This document shows, in pieces, positions 1 to 7,804 of a stretch of 64,000 nucleotides of DNA; position 1 is the first letter of the stretch; the number at the start of each line of letters is the position of its first letter. The notes below the pieces were generated by a model. The model saw only the letters and a list, made by a program, of their open reading frames with translations. It made no database searches and was not told where the DNA came from. The translations under genes were made by a program, and so were the position numbers. The stretch lies in NCBI RefSeq assembly GCF_028369135.1, contig NZ_JAPWHW010000001.1, forward strand, positions 186,001-250,000, in the 5' to 3' direction. Source of the DNA: Roseovarius sp. ZX-A-9. Lineage in GTDB: Bacteria; Pseudomonadota; Alphaproteobacteria; Rhodobacterales; Rhodobacteraceae.

Positions 1-479
1 GCCTGGCCGATCCGGCCCATGCCAATGATACCGACAGTCTTGCCGCTCATGTGCTGGCCCAGCATCTGCGTCGGATGCCAGCCCTCCCACTTGCCTGACC
101 GCACCAGCCGCTCACCTTCGCCCGCGCGCCGCGCCGTCATCAGCATCAGGGTCAGCGCTATATCGGCAGTGGCATCGGTGACAGCGCCCGGCGTGTTGGT
201 CACGGTGACCCCGCAGGCACGCGCCGCCTCCACATCAATGTGGTTATAGCCCACTCCGAAATTGCTCAAAATCTTGCAGCGGTGGCCACCTTCCTCAAAG
301 ATCCCGGCATCGAACCGGTCGCCCAGCGTTGCCAGAACGCCGTCATAGAGCGCGAGGGCCGCGCGCATCTCAGCCGGTTTCATCGGCTTGGTGCTCTGGC
401 GCACCTCGACCTCGAACGCCGCTTCTGCCGCCGCGATCACCCGGGCGGGCAAGGGACGGGTAAGAAAGACTCGGGTCAA
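1..479 (-). CDS. D-isomer-specific 2-hydroxyacid dehydrogenase, glyoxylate/hydroxypyruvate reductase type (C-terminus outside window)
   Basis: The 159 visible codons are the N-terminal part of an NAD(P)-dependent 2-hydroxyacid dehydrogenase, the family that reduces glyoxylate or hydroxypyruvate in the cytoplasm. Visible marks are the substrate-loop segment FGVGYNHIDVEAA, the stretch TNTPGAVTDATADIALTL, the segment SGKWEGWHPTQMLG, and the start of the Rossmann nucleotide-binding motif, IIGMGRIGQA, at the window edge. The catalytic Arg, Glu and His lie beyond the window. No ATG fits; the best start is TTG at 477–479, inside the stop codon region of the upstream CsaA-like gene, which implies translational coupling. 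It is the last visible gene of the proC operon. The exact substrate cannot be decided from the sequence. Confidence 0.85.
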   Translation of the reverse strand, partial: MTRVFLTRPLPARVIAAAEAAFEVEVRQSTKPMKPAEMRAALALYDGVLATLGDRFDAGIFEEGGHRCKILSNFGVGYNHIDVEAARACGVTVTNTPGAVTDATADIALTLMLMTARRAGEGERLVRSGKWEGWHPTQMLGQHMSGKTVGIIGMGRIGQ

Positions 480-817
480 TGCATCCGCCCTCCCTCTGGA
501 ACCTCACTGTCGGGACGCAACAGCACGATTTCGCCCTCCGGGTCAGGCAGGCCCAGCACCAGCACCTCGGACATGAACGGGCCGATCTGGCGGGGCGGAA
601 AGTTTACCACGCCCATGACCTGACGACCCACCAGCCCTTCGGGCGTGTAATGCGCCGTCACCTGTGCCGAGGTCTTGCGTGTCCCGATCTCGGGGCCAAA
701 GTCGATCCACATCTTGATCGCCGGTTTGCGCGCCTCGGGAAACGGTTCGGCCCGGATCACCCGGCCAACGCGGATGTCCACCTTCAGAAAGTCGTCAAAG
801 GAAATTTCATCCGCCAT
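476..817 (-). CDS. CsaA-like tRNA-binding-domain protein
   Basis: This 113-residue protein is a stand-alone EMAP/Arc1p-type tRNA-binding (OB) fold. It begins ISFDDFLKVDIRVGRVIRAE and contains KMWIDFGPEIGTRKTSAQVT, followed by VGRQVMGVVNFPPRQIGPFMSEVLVLG, the pattern of the CsaA family. CsaA of Bacillus has been described as a secretion chaperone, and related domains bind structured RNA; the role here is inferred only from family membership. Length equals the usual 105–115 residues. The start ATG overlaps the end of proC by 11 nt, and its end overlaps the dehydrogenase start, so it is the middle gene of a three-gene minus-strand operon. Confidence 0.85.
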   Translation of the reverse strand: MADEISFDDFLKVDIRVGRVIRAEPFPEARKPAIKMWIDFGPEIGTRKTSAQVTAHYTPEGLVGRQVMGVVNFPPRQIGPFMSEVLVLGLPDPEGEIVLLRPDSEVPEGGRMH

Positions 818-1619
818 TGCGCAGCTCCCTCGACCGGTCCGCTGCCGCGGCCACGGTCTTGTTGATCAGCGGTGGCAAGCCTGTGGCCTCATCCATCAGC
901 ACCTCCAGCCCGGCCTGCGTGGTGCCATTGGGGCTGGTCACGTTGACGCGCAGCTGCGCGGGGTTCTCGTCCGCCGCTTCGGCCAGCGCACCTGCGCCCG
1001 CCACCGTCGCCTTGGCCAGTTGCATCGCCAACGAAGGCGACAGCCCTTGTGCCTCGCCTGCCTTCGCAAGACAGTCGATCATATGGAACACATAGGCCGG
1101 CCCGGACCCAGAAACACCCGTCACCGCATCCATCTGCCCTTCATCGTCCAGCCGCACCACCTGCCCCACGGCGCGCAGCAATGTCTCGGCCAGATCCATC
1201 TGCGCCGCCCCCGCATGCGCGTTGCCAACAATGGCCGTGATGCCCCGTCCGACAGCAGCTGGGGTGTTGGGCATGGCGCGGATGATCGCGCTCTCGGCGC
1301 CCAATGCCGCCTCGAATGCCGAAATCGGCGTGCCCGCAGCGACCGACAAAAAGAGTGTCTCGCCGCTGCCATTCGCCGCGATCGCAGGCAAGGCTTCGCC
1401 CATCATCTGCGGCTTGACCGCAATCAGCACGATGCCCGGTGCATCAGGCAGGTCAGCATTGATATGCACACCCGTACCCTGCAGCCATTCACTTGGGTTC
1501 GGGTCAATCACCCAGACCGACTCTGGCGGCAGCCCGTCCGAAAGCCAACCTTGCAACATGGCCGATCCCATCTTGCCACATCCCAGCAGTACGAGACCGC
1601 GCGTCGCCACGAAATCCAT
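807..1619 (-). CDS. proC: Pyrroline-5-carboxylate reductase
   Basis: ProC reduces 1-pyrroline-5-carboxylate to proline with NAD(P)H, the last step of proline synthesis in the cytoplasm. The N-terminus carries the Rossmann motif GCGKMGSAM. Further on are VIDPNPSEW, IAVKPQMM, RAMPNTPAAVGRGITA (a ProC signature region) and the C-terminal dimerisation and active-site segment VTGVSGSGPAYVFHMID and VTSPNGTTQAGLEVL. The frame stays open to 1691, but a GAGG ribosome-binding site ends 7 nt before the ATG at 1619 and only 1 nt before the ATG at 1625, so I choose 1619, giving 270 residues, the normal family length. It leads the operon with the CsaA-like and dehydrogenase genes. Confidence 0.95.
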   Translation of the reverse strand: MDFVATRGLVLLGCGKMGSAMLQGWLSDGLPPESVWVIDPNPSEWLQGTGVHINADLPDAPGIVLIAVKPQMMGEALPAIAANGSGETLFLSVAAGTPISAFEAALGAESAIIRAMPNTPAAVGRGITAIVGNAHAGAAQMDLAETLLRAVGQVVRLDDEGQMDAVTGVSGSGPAYVFHMIDCLAKAGEAQGLSPSLAMQLAKATVAGAGALAEAADENPAQLRVNVTSPNGTTQAGLEVLMDEATGLPPLINKTVAAAADRSRELRNGG

Positions 1620-1786
1620 GTCCATACCTCGCCCTTTCCCAACATCTTCAGCCTGTGACACACTGTTACGCCGCGCGATTTCGCTGGGCAACGCCCGAAC
1701 GTAACGACGGCAAAGAAATGCTCGCCGCCTGTCGGTTCAAGACCGAAACTTGCATCTTCTGGCCAAAAAATATGCCCCGGAGGGAG

Positions 1787-1832
1787 CGTTGAAAATTGTA
1801 TCAATTTTCAACGTTGGGGGCTGACCCCCAAC
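1787..1832. repeat. Two abutting perfect inverted repeats
   Basis: The first palindrome pairs 1787–1798 (CGTTGAAAATTG) with 1802–1813 around a TAT spacer. The second starts on the same base and pairs 1813–1820 (GTTGGGGG) with 1825–1832 around CTGA. They lie between the 3' end of the YbjN-like gene and the start region of proC. Read on the minus strand, the GC-rich hairpin followed by the AT-rich one could end the YbjN-like transcript; the AT-rich palindrome could equally be an operator for the proC operon. Confidence 0.6.
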
Positions 1833-1876
1833 TGCTGGTGCAGCGTGCCGAAGGCACTCATGAAAGAACGCTCGGT

Positions 1877-2377
1877 TCAGGCGCGCCCGTAGGTCTCCGC
1901 GATGGCGACCTGCATCGCATCGCGTGGGCTGCGGTCGCCCCAGACGACCAGTTGGAAGGCCGGGTAATACCGCTCGGCGCTTGTCACGGCGGCGGTGATC
2001 AGCGTGTCGATCTGCTCGGGGCTCGCCTCTTGCCCGCCGGTCATCACCAGACCATAGCGATACACCATCAGCTTTTGCTCCAGCCAATAGGTAAACGCCC
2101 CGGCCCAGCAGCGGTCATTGACCTCGTTGAGCGTATGATAGAGCGCGGGCAATTTTTCTTCCGGTGGCTCCATCTCGAAGGTGCAGATCAGCCGCAAGGT
2201 CTCGTCATAAGCCGACCAGGCCAAGGTGATCGCATAGGTCCGCCACTGGCCCACGACAGCCATGGCGATCTGATCGTCCCCGATCCGGTCGAAATCCCAG
2301 TCGTTGTGTTCGGCCAGATGCTCGACGATATCGATGGGATGAAGGTCTTCCTGCAGGTATTGCTCTGACAATGCCAC
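1877..2377 (-). CDS. YbjN domain-containing protein
   Basis: A 166-residue soluble protein of the YbjN type, a type III secretion chaperone-like fold of unknown biochemical role common in alphaproteobacteria. Typical segments are QEDLHPIDIVEHLAEHNDWDFDR, the DQIAMAVVGQWRTYAITLAW strand pair, ETLRLICTFEMEPPEEK and a long C-terminal helix region. The frame is open to an ATG at 2425, but GAGG sits 7 nt before the GTG at 2375–2377 and the conserved region begins directly after it, so GTG is the better start. It stands alone on the minus strand, with paired palindromes between its end and the proC operon. Confidence 0.8.
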   Translation of the reverse strand: MALSEQYLQEDLHPIDIVEHLAEHNDWDFDRIGDDQIAMAVVGQWRTYAITLAWSAYDETLRLICTFEMEPPEEKLPALYHTLNEVNDRCWAGAFTYWLEQKLMVYRYGLVMTGGQEASPEQIDTLITAAVTSAERYYPAFQLVVWGDRSPRDAMQVAIAETYGRA

Positions 2378-2516
2378 GGTGCCACCTCGTTTTTGCTTAG
2401 CGCTGGGGATGGGTAGCGCCCCCAAGCACTATGGGCCTGCTCTATGGGCGGGGGGTAATCCCCTCACCCTTACCAGATATGGTGGGGCACCCGATTCATC
2501 CTGTAAAGCAATTTGT

Positions 2517-2525
2517 TGTGGATAA
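2517..2525 (-). promoter_or_regulatory. Consensus DnaA box
   Basis: The minus strand reads TTATCCACA here, an exact match to the DnaA box. A weaker relative (GCGTCCACA on the minus strand) lies 20 bp away at 2537–2545. Together they sit in the short region downstream of a small minus-strand gene. A nine-base match can occur by chance, so function is uncertain. Confidence 0.35.
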
Positions 2526-2543
2526 CCGCAATAAGTTGTGGAC

Positions 2544-2569
2544 GCTTATCTCTTTCGATCAAGATAAGC
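2544..2569 (-). terminator. Hairpin at the end of the small hypothetical gene
   Basis: GCTTATCT (2544–2551) and AGATAAGC (2562–2569) pair around a 10-nt loop that contains the stop codon of the small gene ending at 2559. No clear U tract follows on the minus strand, so it may act as an mRNA 3' stabiliser rather than a terminator. Confidence 0.35.
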
Positions 2570-2807
2570 CGTCATCACGTTCCTTGATGCGGTCCCGCAC
2601 GGCGTTGGCCAGCGCCTGGTCGAACACCCCGGACTGCTCCAGCCTGTGCAACCGCTCCATCAGATCGTCGACGATACGGGTGTAGGTGATGATTGCCGCG
2701 TCGCGGCGCAGCTGTTCTGGCGCGTCCCTGATGATGCCCCGCAAAGCGCGGGCCTTTGCCAGACCGCTTTTGATCCGGCGCAGGTCTGTGGCGAGATCAT
2801 CCTGCAC
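2559..2807 (-). CDS. Small helical hypothetical protein
   Basis: An 82-residue, highly charged, probably all-helical protein with no membrane segment or signal peptide. It reads as two or three amphipathic helices: LATDLRRIKSGLAKARALRG, then DAAIITYTRIVDDLMERLHRLEQ, then QALANAVRDRIKERDDG. Such a pattern suits a coiled-coil dimer. The only start in reach is GTG at 2805–2807, without a strong ribosome-binding site. I do not recognise a named family. The codon pattern and heptad-like spacing suggest a real gene, and it stands alone between the YbjN-like gene and ubiK. No function can be assigned. Confidence 0.55.
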   Translation of the reverse strand: MQDDLATDLRRIKSGLAKARALRGIIRDAPEQLRRDAAIITYTRIVDDLMERLHRLEQSGVFDQALANAVRDRIKERDDGLS

Positions 2808-3072
2808 GCAACCCGTCCAGTCCGGCGGACATCTCCGGATTGCCGCACCTTTGCTCTGCTTGCTCCAACACCATTTTGCAACCCACGCACGTTACGCGAC
2901 TGGAGTGCACGCCTCTGGATTGTAAGTTACTGATAAAAGCGTACTTTTCTGAGCGTGGGGGTGTCAGCGATTCAAGTCAAATCAAACTTTTCGAAAAAGC
3001 CATGTATCCCGCCAAGGCAGAGGTCCGGCTCTCCCGCTGATCCTATGACCGATCTTTCGCGATGAACCGCCC

Positions 3073-3321
3073 TCAATCGGCGGACTTGCTTTCCAGCGCG
3101 TCGAGCCGCACCTTCAGGGCCTCGTTTTCTTCGCGGGCCTTCTGCGCCATGGCGCGCACGGCGTCGAATTCCTCTCGGGTGACGAAATCACGATCCGCCA
3201 GCCAGCGGTCCACCAACGAGGACATTGCGGTTTCGGCTTCCTGCTTGGCGCCCTGCGCCACGCCCATCGCGTTGGTCATCAGTTGCGAGATATCGTCGAG
3301 CACTTTGTTGCGGGTCTGCAT
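3073..3321 (-). CDS. ubiK: UbiK family (BMFP) accessory factor
   Basis: An 82-residue coiled-coil protein of the UbiK/YqiC (membrane fusogenic, BMFP) family. In Escherichia coli UbiK assists aerobic ubiquinone synthesis by linking UbiJ and lipids. The visible pattern is VLDDISQLMTNAMGVAQGAK near the N-terminus, then the linker DRWLADRDFVTREEFDAVRAM, and a leucine-spaced helix EENEALKVRLDALESK at the C-terminus. The frame opens at 3339, but GGAGAG sits 7 nt before the ATG at 3321, matching how homologues begin (MQTRNK). It is transcribed divergently from lgt. Function in this organism is inferred from the family. Confidence 0.85.
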   Translation of the reverse strand: MQTRNKVLDDISQLMTNAMGVAQGAKQEAETAMSSLVDRWLADRDFVTREEFDAVRAMAQKAREENEALKVRLDALESKSAD

Positions 3322-3421
3322 CGTCATTCTCTCCGGCATATTGTCTGAACCCTATATGGGGTGATCGGGCGCGCGCCACAAGGTTGACTTCCCCGGCGCA
3401 CAATGGGCAAGACGGCACCAA

Positions 3422-4306
3422 ATGCTGACCATGATCCCATTCCCCGATCTCTCGCCAGAGATTTTCTCGATCTCCGTTTTCGGGATCGAATTCGCGCTGC
3501 GCTGGTACGCGCTGGCCTATATCGCCGGTCTGATCCTCGGGTGGCGAATCGTCGTCCACACCACCCGCCGGCCGCAGCTCTGGCCCGGCGATGCGCCGGC
3601 GCTGAACGAGAAACAGGTCGATGACCTGCTGTTCTGGGTCATTCTCGGGGTGATCCTGGGGGGGCGGATCGGGTTCGTCCTGTTTTATCAGCCGCTCTAC
3701 TACCTGCAAAACCCGGCCGAGATCCTGATGATCTGGCATGGGGGCATGTCCTTCCACGGCGGGCTTCTGGGGGTGGTCGCGGTCAATTTCCTCTTTGCCG
3801 CCCGGCACGGTATTCACCCGCTGTCGCTATCCGACGTGATGGCGATGGTCGCACCCATCGGCATTCTGTTCGGTCGGCTGGCGAATTTCGTGAATGCCGA
3901 ATTATGGGGCCGGCCCACCGACTTGCCTTGGGGCGTGGCCTTTCCCGGGGCCGCGGCACAGGATTGCCCGGACATCTTGACGCTCTGCGCGCGCCATCCC
4001 TCGCAGCTTTACGAGGCGCTGCTGGAGGGTCTGTTTCTGGGAGCGATCCTGCTGTGGCTGGTCTACCGGCGCGGCGCGTTGAGAACGCCCGGTTTCGTCA
4101 CCGGCGTCTTTTTCATCGGCTACGGGCTGGGCCGGTTCATCGTCGAATTCGCCCGTCAGGCGGATGCGCAGTTCATCTCGGCCGACAACCCGATGGGCCA
4201 TGTCCTGCGGTTTGGCAGCGCGGGGCTAAGCATGGGGCAATTGCTGTCCCTGCCGATGATTGCCGTCGGCATCGGCCTGATCGTAGTGGCCCGGCGCCGC
4301 AGATGA
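3422..4306 (+). CDS. lgt: Prolipoprotein diacylglyceryl transferase
   Basis: Lgt transfers diacylglycerol from phosphatidylglycerol to the lipobox cysteine of prolipoproteins in the inner membrane. The 294-residue protein has about seven hydrophobic segments. It carries the signature motifs WHGGMSFHGGLLG, GRLANFVNAELWGRPTDLPW and RHPSQLYEALLEG, which include the conserved catalytic His, Asn and Arg positions. A possible alternative start lies nine bases in, at ATG 3431; neither has a strong ribosome-binding site. It heads an operon: its stop overlaps the next start as ATGA at 4303–4306. Divergent from ubiK. Confidence 0.95.
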   Translation: MLTMIPFPDLSPEIFSISVFGIEFALRWYALAYIAGLILGWRIVVHTTRRPQLWPGDAPALNEKQVDDLLFWVILGVILGGRIGFVLFYQPLYYLQNPAEILMIWHGGMSFHGGLLGVVAVNFLFAARHGIHPLSLSDVMAMVAPIGILFGRLANFVNAELWGRPTDLPWGVAFPGAAAQDCPDILTLCARHPSQLYEALLEGLFLGAILLWLVYRRGALRTPGFVTGVFFIGYGLGRFIVEFARQADAQFISADNPMGHVLRFGSAGLSMGQLLSLPMIAVGIGLIVVARRRR

Positions 4307-5379
4307 CGCCCACCACGACTCCGCTCTACCGGCATCTGCTGGCGCGGATCACGCAATCCGGTCCGATGCCTCTGTCGGACTACATGCAGATCTGCCTGAT
4401 GCATCCCGAACACGGCTATTACACCACGCGCGACCCATTGGGCGCCGCGGGCGATTTCACGACCGCCCCCGAAATCAGCCAGATGTTCGGAGAACTTCTT
4501 GGGCTGGCTATGGCGCAGGCCTGGCTGGATCAGGGGGCACCCGCCCCGTTCGCGCTGGTTGAACTAGGACCGGGGCGCGGCACGCTGATGGCCGACATGC
4601 TGCGGGCGACGGCAAAGGTGCCCGGTTTTTCGGACGCGGCACAGATTCATCTGGTCGAAGGCTCCCCTACCCTGCGCGCCGTCCAACGCCGCACCCTGCA
4701 AGGCACCGATGTCCAATGGCACGACCGGCTGGAGGATGTGCCGGACCTGCCCATTTTCCTCGTTGCGAATGAATTTTTCGACGCGCTGCCGATTCGACAG
4801 ATACAGCGCGACGGGCCGGGCTGGCGCGAACGCTGCGTTGGGCAGCAAGACGGCATGTTGGTCTTTGGGCTCGGTGCGCGCCTGCCGATCCCCGCGCTGG
4901 ACCACCGGCTGATGGATACAACGAACGGCGATATCATCGAGCTTTGCCCGCCCGGTGTCAGCATCGCCAGTGAAATTGGCCAGCGCATCGCGACGCAGGG
5001 AGGCGCGGCGCTGATTGTGGATTATGGCGACTGGCACACCCTGGGTGATACATTTCAAGCGCTGAGCAATCACGCCCATGCCGATCCGCTTGCGGCCCCC
5101 GGCACCGCCGACCTGACGGCGCATGTGGATTTCGAGGCGCTGGCGCAGGCCAGCGCGCCCGCAGCACACAGCCGCCTCACACCTCAAGGCGTCTTTCTGG
5201 AGCGCCTCGGGATCACCCAGCGTGCGCAGACTTTGGCCACCGGGATGACCGGCGCGGCATTGGACACGCATGTTGCCGCACATCGGCGCTTGACCCACCC
5301 GGCAGAAATGGGGACGCTCTTCAAGGTGATGGCCCTTTATCCCGAAGGCGCCGTCCCGCCACCGGGATGCACACCATGA
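4303..5379 (+). CDS. SAM-dependent methyltransferase, MidA/NDUFAF7 family (COG1565)
   Basis: This 358-residue protein belongs to the family of mitochondrial NDUFAF7/MidA, an arginine methyltransferase needed for assembly of respiratory complex I. Visible signatures are PLSDYMQICLMHPEHGYYTTRDPLGAAGDF near the N-terminus, FTTAPEISQMFGEL, the SAM-binding loop VELGPGRGTLMADMLR, FLVANEFFDALPIRQ, and ALIVDYGD. The ATG overlaps the lgt stop by four bases, so translation is coupled. Whether the bacterial protein methylates a complex I subunit is inference from the eukaryotic relative. It overlaps the downstream pgeF start in the same ATGA fashion. Confidence 0.9.
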   Translation: MTPTTTPLYRHLLARITQSGPMPLSDYMQICLMHPEHGYYTTRDPLGAAGDFTTAPEISQMFGELLGLAMAQAWLDQGAPAPFALVELGPGRGTLMADMLRATAKVPGFSDAAQIHLVEGSPTLRAVQRRTLQGTDVQWHDRLEDVPDLPIFLVANEFFDALPIRQIQRDGPGWRERCVGQQDGMLVFGLGARLPIPALDHRLMDTTNGDIIELCPPGVSIASEIGQRIATQGGAALIVDYGDWHTLGDTFQALSNHAHADPLAAPGTADLTAHVDFEALAQASAPAAHSRLTPQGVFLERLGITQRAQTLATGMTGAALDTHVAAHRRLTHPAEMGTLFKVMALYPEGAVPPPGCTP

Positions 5380-6131
5380 CACTGGAGATCCTCACCGCCG
5401 ACCGGCTCGTGCCGCTGCGCCATGGCTTCTTCACCCGCAAGGGCGGCGCGTCTTCGGGCATATTTCACGGCCTCAATTGCGGCCCCGGCTCTTCTGACCA
5501 ATCCGAGATCGTCGCCATCAACCGTGCCCGCGTCGCTGCGGCGATGCAGGTGCCTGTCGATCACTTGATCACGGTGCATCAGGTCCATTCCGCCGAGGTG
5601 GCAACCGTGGACGGCCCCCTGACCGAGCGGCCCCGCGCCGATGCGATGGTGACTCGCACACCGGGGCTGGCGCTTGGTATCCTGACGGCGGATTGTCAGC
5701 CCGTACTCTTTGCCGATCACTCCGCCGGGGTTATCGGCGCGGCACATGCGGGATGGCGCGGCGCACTGGACGGCGTGCTGGAGGCAACACTGGACGCGAT
5801 GGAGGACCTCGGGGCGCAGCGTAGCGACATCACTGCCGTGATCGGCCCCACGATCAGCCAGGCCGCCTACGAGGTCGGCCCCGATTTCCTTGATGAGTTT
5901 CTGGCCGAAGATCCCGAAGCCTCGCGGTTCTTTGCCAACGGTGAAGGGGACCGGATGCAATTCGATCTGCCCGGCTTTGGCCTGTATCGGCTGCGCAACG
6001 CGGGTGTGGGCCATGCGGAATGGACCCGCCACTGCACTTACGCGGATGCCGACCGGTTCTATTCCTTCCGGCGCACAACACATCACGGCGAGGCCGATTA
6101 TGGCCGCCTGATCGCGACAATCCGCCTCTGA
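5376..6131 (+). CDS. pgeF: Laccase-domain (YfiH/PgeF) protein
   Basis: A 251-residue multicopper-like YfiH/DUF152 protein. E. coli PgeF hydrolyses wrongly incorporated L-Ser from UDP-MurNAc, while other members act as purine nucleoside enzymes. The family metal-ligand motifs are present: HQVHSAEV, ILTADCQPVLFAD, and GAAHAGWRGALDGVLEATLDAM; the C-terminal segment RTTHHGEADYGRLIATI is also typical. The frame opens at 5367, but the ATG at 5376 forms an ATGA overlap with the upstream stop and has GGGA 8 nt before it. It is the third gene of the lgt operon. Confidence 0.9.
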   Translation: MTLEILTADRLVPLRHGFFTRKGGASSGIFHGLNCGPGSSDQSEIVAINRARVAAAMQVPVDHLITVHQVHSAEVATVDGPLTERPRADAMVTRTPGLALGILTADCQPVLFADHSAGVIGAAHAGWRGALDGVLEATLDAMEDLGAQRSDITAVIGPTISQAAYEVGPDFLDEFLAEDPEASRFFANGEGDRMQFDLPGFGLYRLRNAGVGHAEWTRHCTYADADRFYSFRRTTHHGEADYGRLIATIRL

Positions 6132-6479
6132 ATTCTCACCACCGCGTGGCTCTTGATCCGCGAGCCAGTTCAGAACCGGACCGATGCCCCATCAACAGTT
6201 GCCGGAATTTGGCAAAAACGCGGCCAAGCCAACCCGCCTTTGCCGCATTTCCACCCAAGCGTGCATGACGCGATTCTGAAACCACGTAAAGTACATGCAT
6301 AATACTGTTTACTTTCAGTCTTCTACGTAAATTTGTATTATAAAAATTAAGTTTCCCCTGCGCATTTACCGAAATTGCCCGAGCGGTCAAACCTTGGCCT
6401 CAAAGCCCTGCCATATTGTTCATCAACGCCAAGTAAAGTGCAGACCCGCGAGGCGGGCAAAGTCGAGGAGATGAAGCAG
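6132..6479. other. Intergenic region, AT-rich in the middle
   Basis: No convincing gene lies in these 348 bases. The stretch around 6290–6360 is clearly more AT-rich than its surroundings and probably holds the promoter of the small ORF at 6480. A minus-strand open frame across it lacks recognisable features and is treated as chance. Confidence 0.5.
6313..6341 (+). promoter_or_regulatory. Possible sigma-70 promoter
   Basis: TTTCAG at 6313–6318 and TATTAT at 6336–6341 are separated by 17 bp inside an AT-rich island, upstream of the small ORF at 6480. The -10 match is good and the -35 weak. Confidence 0.3.
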
Positions 6480-6626
6480 ATGAAACCGAAACAGAGCCGT
6501 TGGATGAAATCCGTTCTGGCCGCCAGCCTGACCGAGCTTCCTGATATGCCGTTCCGCCGCGGGCACCGCGCGAATATCGCCGCCCGCCTGACCGGATACG
6601 CAGCATGCCGGCTGCGCCGCGCCTGA
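6480..6626 (+). CDS. Small basic hypothetical protein
   Basis: A 48-residue, strongly basic protein (MKPKQSRWMKSVLAAS and so on), with a tryptophan and a short amphipathic helix followed by PDMPFRRGHRANIAARL. A GAGGAG ribosome-binding site at 6465–6470 lies 9 nt before this ATG and directly before the ATG at 6471, so I choose 6480. A hairpin with a T-rich tail follows at 6678. I believe short proteins of this kind occur in roseobacters, but I cannot name a family. It could bind nucleic acid given its charge; that is speculation. Confidence 0.5.
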   Translation: MKPKQSRWMKSVLAASLTELPDMPFRRGHRANIAARLTGYAACRLRRA

Positions 6627-6970
6627 GCGCCGTGCTAGCCGCATAAGGATTGTACGAGTGAGAAGTGTTGTGGATCAGATGGGGCCGTCCATTCCGACGG
6701 ACGGTCTCATCTGTTTATTCAGATCACGCCAAGGCGTCCCTGTATCGAGGCCCGCAGGTCGAAATTTGGCAAACCCGTTCACGCCGCAAGGAAAACGATC
6801 ACTGCGCCCAGAGGATTGACGTCGCTCATGCTTCCACTGTTTCCGGAGATCTGACGATCACCAACAAAACCACATATTCCGTCTGCAGCTGTTTGCAGAT
6901 GACATCCGTCCAGCTGTCGTTGTCGGTGGGGGCCGACGCGGTTGTGACAACCTGGAAAGGGTAACACAGC
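6627..6970. other. Intergenic region with one hairpin
   Basis: This 344-base stretch contains the hairpin at 6678–6711. The rest has open frames on both strands but none with a convincing ribosome-binding site or recognisable protein. It presumably holds the promoter of the Hint-fold gene. Confidence 0.45.
6678..6720 (+). terminator. Probable intrinsic terminator
   Basis: GATGGGGCCGTCC (6678–6690) pairs with GGACGGTCTCATC (6699–6711) over 13 bp, two of them G·U, around an 8-nt loop, and is followed by TGTTTATTC. It fits termination of the small ORF ending at 6626. Confidence 0.6.
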
Positions 6971-7750
6971 ATGGTCTACACCCCCTCGGCAGCGAGTCTG
7001 GCAAACGCGTCGCGCGTCGGCTCGGGACTTGCCGACAATGCCGCCACGATGCCCGGGCTGGACAGCCCGCGCGCGCAACCGACAATCAGCTATGACGTGC
7101 AGTATCTGTGCGGCAATGGCCAGATCGGCGAGGCGCGGCATTCGGCACCGGCCACGCCGCCTTTCATCGATGCCTTTTCCGCCTTTGCGCGCGGCACCCT
7201 GATCACGACCACGCACGGCCCTGTTGCGGTCGAGGATCTCATGCCGGGGATGAGGCTCCAGACGGGCGAACGCGGCCCTTCGCCCCTGCTCTGGATCGGT
7301 ACGATAACATTGCGCCCCGACGCCTGCGCCTTTGGCGGGACCGGGCCACGCCTTATCCGCGTGATGGCTGATGCCTTGGGCATCAGCCGCCCGATGACCG
7401 ATTTCATGGCCGGCCCCGGCGCGCGCGTGCTGAGGCGAGATCCCAACATTCAGGATCAGACCCTGCGCCCGGTGCGCGACATGCTCGACGGCACCCAAGT
7501 GATCGAACTGCGCCCGCCCAGCGCGGTTCAGTTGTTTCACCTGCTGTTGCCGCGCCATGCGACGATCATGGCCGCGGGACTTTCGGTTGAAACCTTCCAC
7601 CCCGGACCGGGCTTTGACCATTCCATGACCCAGGATGAACTGGCGCTGTTCCTCGGGTTCTTCCCGCATATCCGCAAACCGGTGGAATTCGGCAGCCTTG
7701 CGCATCCACGCGCGCCGTTGCGGCCGCAAGACGGATGGAATACCGCGTAA
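6971..7750 (+). CDS. Hint-domain-like protein lacking the catalytic cysteine
   Basis: A 259-residue protein of the Hint (Hedgehog/intein) fold group that is abundant in Rhodobacterales. The Hint core begins at about residue 71 with AFARGTLITTTHGPVAVEDL, then PGMRLQT and SPLLWIGTITL; the second half contains RGAR-like and HLLLPRHATIMAAGLSVETFHPG segments that match the end of these domains. In active Hint domains the first block begins with Cys (CFTxGT); here that residue is Ala71, so autoprocessing is not expected. There is no obvious signal peptide. AAAGGG lies before the ATG. Role unknown; many such proteins are annotated only by the domain. Confidence 0.75.
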   Translation: MVYTPSAASLANASRVGSGLADNAATMPGLDSPRAQPTISYDVQYLCGNGQIGEARHSAPATPPFIDAFSAFARGTLITTTHGPVAVEDLMPGMRLQTGERGPSPLLWIGTITLRPDACAFGGTGPRLIRVMADALGISRPMTDFMAGPGARVLRRDPNIQDQTLRPVRDMLDGTQVIELRPPSAVQLFHLLLPRHATIMAAGLSVETFHPGPGFDHSMTQDELALFLGFFPHIRKPVEFGSLAHPRAPLRPQDGWNTA

Positions 7751-7804
7751 AACGTTTCGTGTTGAAATGTGCTTGCAAGGCAGGATGCGGGGCCGAAGCC
7801 CGGC

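Noticed and set aside
6136..6390. Minus-strand 84-codon frame after pgeF
   Set aside because: No ribosome-binding site, AT-rich promoter-like DNA inside it and no recognisable protein.
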